Source of the DNA: Pantoea sp. A4
Lineage (GTDB): Bacteria; Pseudomonadota; Gammaproteobacteria; Enterobacterales; Enterobacteriaceae
Length of the DNA stretch: 64,000 nucleotides
Assembly: GCF_000295955.2 (NCBI RefSeq)
Contig: NZ_ALXE01000033.1
Coordinates: forward strand, 34,893 to 98,892
Direction of reading: 5' to 3'
Part shown: positions 60,757 through 64,000 of the stretch, one piece after another
Layout: the number at the start of each line of letters is the position of its first letter
Numbering within the stretch: position 1 is the first letter of the stretch
Program-made: the position numbers and the translations under genes
Notes under the pieces: generated by a model
Seen by the model: only the letters and a program-made list of their open reading frames with translations
Told to the model about the DNA's origin: nothing
The model's database searches: none

Positions 60757-62165
60757 TGACCTCATCAGCCTTACTCCCCAACATTCTGCAAGCGGTGATA
60801 CGTGGCCAGAAAAAAGCAATGAGCGACGCGTACTATCCCGGCTTTCATCTTGCCCCTGTAACCGGATTACTTAACGATCCGAATGGCTTCATCGATTTCG
60901 CCGGGCGCTACCATCTGTTCTATCAGTGGAATCCGCTGGGCTGTAAACATCAACACAAGTGCTGGGGCCACTGGAGCTCCGACGATTTGGTGCACTGGCA
61001 ACATGAGCCCATTGCGCTGATGCCAGATGAAGAGTATGACCGCAGCGGTTGCTACTCCGGCAGCGCCGTCGATGATAATGGCGTGCTGACGCTTATCTAT
61101 ACCGGCAACGTCAAGTTTGATGACGGATCGCGCACTGCCTGGCAGTGTCTGGCGATACAAAATGAGGCGGGCGGTTTTGATAAGTCAGGCCCGGTTATTG
61201 CGCTACCGGCGGGCTATACCGGCCACGTCCGTGACCCAAAAGTTTGGCAGTATGGTAATGAGTGGTACATGGTGCTGGGCGCACAGAATAGCCAGGAAGA
61301 GGGCAAAGTCCTGCTGCTACGCTCTGCGGATTTACATGATTGGCACAATCTGGGCGAGATCGCAGGCAGTGGGCTGAACGCATTGGGGGATGCTGGATAC
61401 ATGTGGGAGTGCCCCGACATGTTTACCCTGGATGATACGACGTTCCTGATCTTCTGCCCGCAGGGCATTACGCGTGAAAAGCACCGTTTTCTCAATACGC
61501 ATTCCAGTGCCTGGGTGGCGGGAGAACTTGATTATGATGCTGCCCGCTACGTGCATGGGGCAGTGAATGAACTGGATGCCGGGTTTGAGTTCTACGCGCC
61601 ACAGACCACGCTGAGCGCTGATGGGCGCCGCCTGCTGGTTGGCTGGATGGGCGTGCCAGACGGGGAAGAGATGCGCCAGCCTACCATCGCGCATGGCTGG
61701 ATCCATCAGATGACCTGTGTCCGTGAGCTCGTGACACAAGAGGGGCGTCTCCTTCAGCGACCGGTAAAGGAGTTGCAGTCACTGCGTGGCGAGGAGTTTC
61801 ACTTTAAGGGACGGGCAGTGGAGGCTCCGGTGATAGGCGCGCAGCGTCTTGAGATACTGCTTGTGGCACAGGGCGGGATCACGCTGAATTTTGCGGATAC
61901 TCTGCATCTGGAGTGGCATGACCAGGGATTACGCCTTGCCCGACGCAGCCTTGAGAGCGGTGAATGGCAATATCGATACTGGCGAGGTGCGGTCAGCCAG
62001 TTGCAGATTTTGTGCGATCACTCCAGCGTTGAGATCTTTATTAACGAGGGTGAAGGCGTAATGAGCAGCCGATACTTTCCTGCGAAGACGGCGCAGTTAA
62101 CGCTGATGGGTGATGCAGAAGTGCAGGCCCGCTACTGGTCGTTGCAGCACACCGTGATAGAATAA
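60756..62165 (+). CDS. scrB: Sucrose-6-phosphate hydrolase (GH32)
   Basis: This 469-residue GH32 invertase-type hydrolase has the nucleophile motif LNDPNGF (about residues 41-47), the transition-state motif RDPKVW and the acid/base motif ECPDMF. These are the three signature blocks of the family. It cleaves sucrose 6-phosphate to glucose 6-phosphate and fructose, the latter phosphorylated by ScrK. Length is normal and no disruption is seen. It is cytoplasmic, with no signal peptide. Confidence 0.93.
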   Translation: MTSSALLPNILQAVIRGQKKAMSDAYYPGFHLAPVTGLLNDPNGFIDFAGRYHLFYQWNPLGCKHQHKCWGHWSSDDLVHWQHEPIALMPDEEYDRSGCYSGSAVDDNGVLTLIYTGNVKFDDGSRTAWQCLAIQNEAGGFDKSGPVIALPAGYTGHVRDPKVWQYGNEWYMVLGAQNSQEEGKVLLLRSADLHDWHNLGEIAGSGLNALGDAGYMWECPDMFTLDDTTFLIFCPQGITREKHRFLNTHSSAWVAGELDYDAARYVHGAVNELDAGFEFYAPQTTLSADGRRLLVGWMGVPDGEEMRQPTIAHGWIHQMTCVRELVTQEGRLLQRPVKELQSLRGEEFHFKGRAVEAPVIGAQRLEILLVAQGGITLNFADTLHLEWHDQGLRLARRSLESGEWQYRYWRGAVSQLQILCDHSSVEIFINEGEGVMSSRYFPAKTAQLTLMGDAEVQARYWSLQHTVIE

Positions 62166-62194
62166 GTCATTGTTTCATTGACTGATGCATCGAC

Positions 62195-63211
62195 GTGAGA
62201 AAAACCAAACGCGTTACCATTGCTGACATCGCCGCGCTGGCGGGTGTTTCTAAAGCAACTGCCAGCCTGGTGCTGAACGGGCGGGGTAAAGAGCTGCGTG
62301 TAGCAAAAGAGACGCGGGAACGGGTGCTAACGCTAGCGCGCGAGCATCACTATCAGGCCAGCATCCATGCACGCCTGTTGCGTGATAATCGCAGCCATAC
62401 CCTGGGATTAGTGGTGCCGGAGATAACCAACCACGGCTTTGCGGTTTTTGCTCACGCGCTGGAAAACCTGTGCCGCGAGGCAGGCTTACAGCTACTGATT
62501 TCCTGTACGGACGAAAATGCGGGTCAGGAGCAGGTCGTCGTCGATAATTTAGTGGCGCGACAGGTCGATGGGCTGATTGTGGCATCCAGCATGCTCAGCG
62601 ATAGCAATTACGTAAAACTGAGTGAGCAGATGCCGGTCGTGTTGTTTGACCGCTATATAGAAGATACGCAGTTGCCGCTGGTGGTGACGGAAGCCGTCAC
62701 ACCAACAGCCGATCTGGTCGAGAGGTTGGCCCGCACCAATCCCGATGAAATCTACTTCATAGGCGGACAGCCGCGTCTTTCGCCGACCAAAGACCGACTT
62801 GCCGGCTTTATGCAGGGGCTGGAGAGAGCAGGGGTCACAGCGCGTCCGGAGTGGATCATTCACGGCAACTACCATCCCAGCAGCGGCTATGAGATGTTCG
62901 CCGCGCTCTGTGCCCGACTTGGACGTCCGCCGAAAGCTATCTTCACTGCCGCCTGCGGCCTCATGGAAGGGGTACTGCGCTACATGAGTCAGCATCACTT
63001 GCTGGACAGTGATATCCGCGTTGCCAGCTTTGACGATCACTATCTCTATGATTCGCTCTCTATCAAGATTGATACCGTTCAACAGGATATTCCGCATTTG
63101 GCACAGGAATGTTTTGCTCTGGTAACGGCGCTCATTGCTGACCAGGAGCCTGATATTACCCGGCGCTTTCTTCCTGCGACATTGCGTTTACGTCACAGCG
63201 AACCGGTTTAG
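62195..63211 (+). CDS. scrR: Sucrose operon repressor, LacI family
   Basis: This 338-residue LacI-type regulator has the helix-turn-helix [23 protein letters not shown] (within residues 7-30) and a periplasmic-binding-protein-like effector domain. The family effector for ScrR is fructose or fructose 1-phosphate. It should repress scrK and scrYAB through the GGTTTAGC-type palindromes described above. The start is GTG at 62195, the only start that gives a normal LacI N-terminus; its ribosome binding site is weak, in keeping with low repressor levels. A partial copy of its own operator overlaps the stop codon. Confidence 0.92.
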   Translation: MRKTKRVTIADIAALAGVSKATASLVLNGRGKELRVAKETRERVLTLAREHHYQASIHARLLRDNRSHTLGLVVPEITNHGFAVFAHALENLCREAGLQLLISCTDENAGQEQVVVDNLVARQVDGLIVASSMLSDSNYVKLSEQMPVVLFDRYIEDTQLPLVVTEAVTPTADLVERLARTNPDEIYFIGGQPRLSPTKDRLAGFMQGLERAGVTARPEWIIHGNYHPSSGYEMFAALCARLGRPPKAIFTAACGLMEGVLRYMSQHHLLDSDIRVASFDDHYLYDSLSIKIDTVQQDIPHLAQECFALVTALIADQEPDITRRFLPATLRLRHSEPV

Positions 63212-63212
63212 C
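63197..63212. promoter_or_regulatory. ScrR-operator-like site at the scrR stop codon
   Basis: Twelve consecutive bases, AACCGGTTTAGC (63201-63212), are identical to the operator core and right arm, giving 12 of 16 overall. The TAG stop codon of scrR lies inside the site. Confidence 0.5.
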
Positions 63213-63290
63213 GTGCGTTGTTTTTGATAATCGGGGCGCATCTTCTGGAAGTAAGCGGTTCAGGGCACGAAACAGCGCGGAGACCGGGAG

Positions 63291-63321
63291 TTCAGAGCCC
63301 GGTTGGACATCGGGCTCTGAA
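63291..63321. terminator. Long perfect hairpin downstream of scrR
   Basis: An 11-bp perfect inverted repeat (TTCAGAGCCCG at 63291-63301, CGGGCTCTGAA at 63311-63321; 9-base loop) lies 80 bases past scrR, between it and the converging small membrane-protein gene. No U-tract follows, but position and symmetry suit a bidirectional transcription end. Confidence 0.55.
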
Positions 63322-63376
63322 GCCTGATCATTTAAACGCTCCACTTAATAGGTACCGTTCACGCAGGAAGCAGCCT

Positions 63377-63736
63377 TCAGCCAAAATCCTGGTAAAGCAG
63401 CGCGATGGTAGCGAGTAGAGCCGGGATTGTCTGAACATACAGAATCTTCCTGCTTGACGTTACCGCACCATAAATGCCCGCTAACATCACGCATATCAGG
63501 AAAAACAGCTTAAACTGCAAGCCATCGCTCCCTAACCACACCCCATAAAGCAGTCCTGCCGCCAAAAAGCCATTGTAAAGCCCCTGATTAGCAGCCAGCA
63601 CTTTTGTGTCACGTGAAAAAGCCGGGCTCAGATTGAAAGCCTTACGGCCAAATGGGGTATCCCACAAGAACATTTCAAGGATCAGTATGTAGACATGAAT
63701 AGCGGCAACCAGCACGATGAGAAGAGTTGATAACAT
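63377..63736 (-). CDS. DUF1304-type small membrane protein
   Basis: This 119-residue protein has four hydrophobic helices and the N-terminal pattern LIVLVAAIHVYILILEMFLWDTP. The central NQGLYNGFLAAGLLYG is characteristic of the DUF1304 family of uncharacterised bacterial membrane proteins. The start is ATG 63734-63736, with AGG about six bases upstream; a longer in-frame start adds a hydrophilic stretch not expected in the family. It converges with scrR. The role is unknown. Confidence 0.8.
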   Translation of the reverse strand: MLSTLLIVLVAAIHVYILILEMFLWDTPFGRKAFNLSPAFSRDTKVLAANQGLYNGFLAAGLLYGVWLGSDGLQFKLFFLICVMLAGIYGAVTSSRKILYVQTIPALLATIALLYQDFG

Positions 63737-64000
63737 AGTTAACCTGTCAGAATGTTGAATTACAGCAGCTGAGTTACAGCGATCGCCCAAAGATCCCCGG
63801 TGGGAGCTTCTGGTACCCTTTCCTGCCCAGTTAACATCATAGCATTAGCGGGTAAAGAGGCCTCCAGGCTGGAATGCTTCAGGGAATGGGGTGTTTGAAA
63901 AGGAAGAAGGTGAGATTATTACTGTGGTGAGTTTATATCCATAGATAAAATTTAACATAATAAGTATTAATCGCACTTACGCTGTAAATGCTATTTGATA

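Overview
The window looks like chromosomal DNA of an enterobacterium (Enterobacterales, Enterobacter/Kosakonia/Pantoea-like; genus not resolvable from sequence alone). The evidence is a close MviM/YceM homologue of the usual 307 aa, a complete enteric sucrose regulon in the order scrK-scrY-scrA-scrB-scrR with matching operators, a Fur-box-controlled YncE-like/TonB-receptor pair, and enteric-type ribosome binding sites.

Layout. (1) 1-6300: mviM, a TonB-dependent receptor and a YncE-like beta-propeller gene on the minus strand behind a sigma70-like promoter overlapped by a Fur box, then a plus-strand ABC exporter. (2) 6330-15480: a divergent uptake/hydrolysis unit. A peptide-type binding protein and the two subunits of a hydantoinase/oxoprolinase lie on the minus strand. 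Two Dpp-type permeases and a fused double ATPase lie on the plus strand. (3) 15581-55333: twelve genes on the minus strand with overlaps or very short gaps, forming one natural-product operon. (4) 55334-56023: a 690-bp promoter region. (5) 56024-63211: a small membrane-protein gene, then the scr regulon. (6) A DUF1304-type membrane protein and non-coding sequence to the end.

The twelve-gene operon encodes a hybrid trans-AT polyketide synthase / NRPS. In transcription order it contains: a 5137-aa PKS without AT domains (KS-DH-KR-ACP / KS-DH-ACP-pseudoACP / KS-DH-KR-ACP / KS / half condensation domain); an extended SDR; an alpha-oxoamine synthase; a free ACP; a tandem AT protein; three NRPS proteins; a cytochrome P450; a GT1-type glycosyltransferase; a MaoC-like protein; and a MATE exporter. 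Specificity residues read from the adenylation domains suggest an unassigned residue, then Gly (exact textbook code), Ser (exact textbook code) and Val-like. The Gly adenylation domain carries an inserted luciferase-like monooxygenase. No thioesterase is present and the last NRPS ends in a condensation domain.

The main puzzle is the PKS-NRPS junction. The fourth KS has no ACP after it. Both the PKS C-terminus and the first NRPS N-terminus carry only the C-terminal half of a condensation domain, and neither half has the HHxxxD catalytic motif. The free ACP, oxoamine synthase and SDR lie between these genes and may make a polyketide-derived amine that the terminal condensation domain then joins to the peptide. 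I do not recognise this assembly line as a known pathway.
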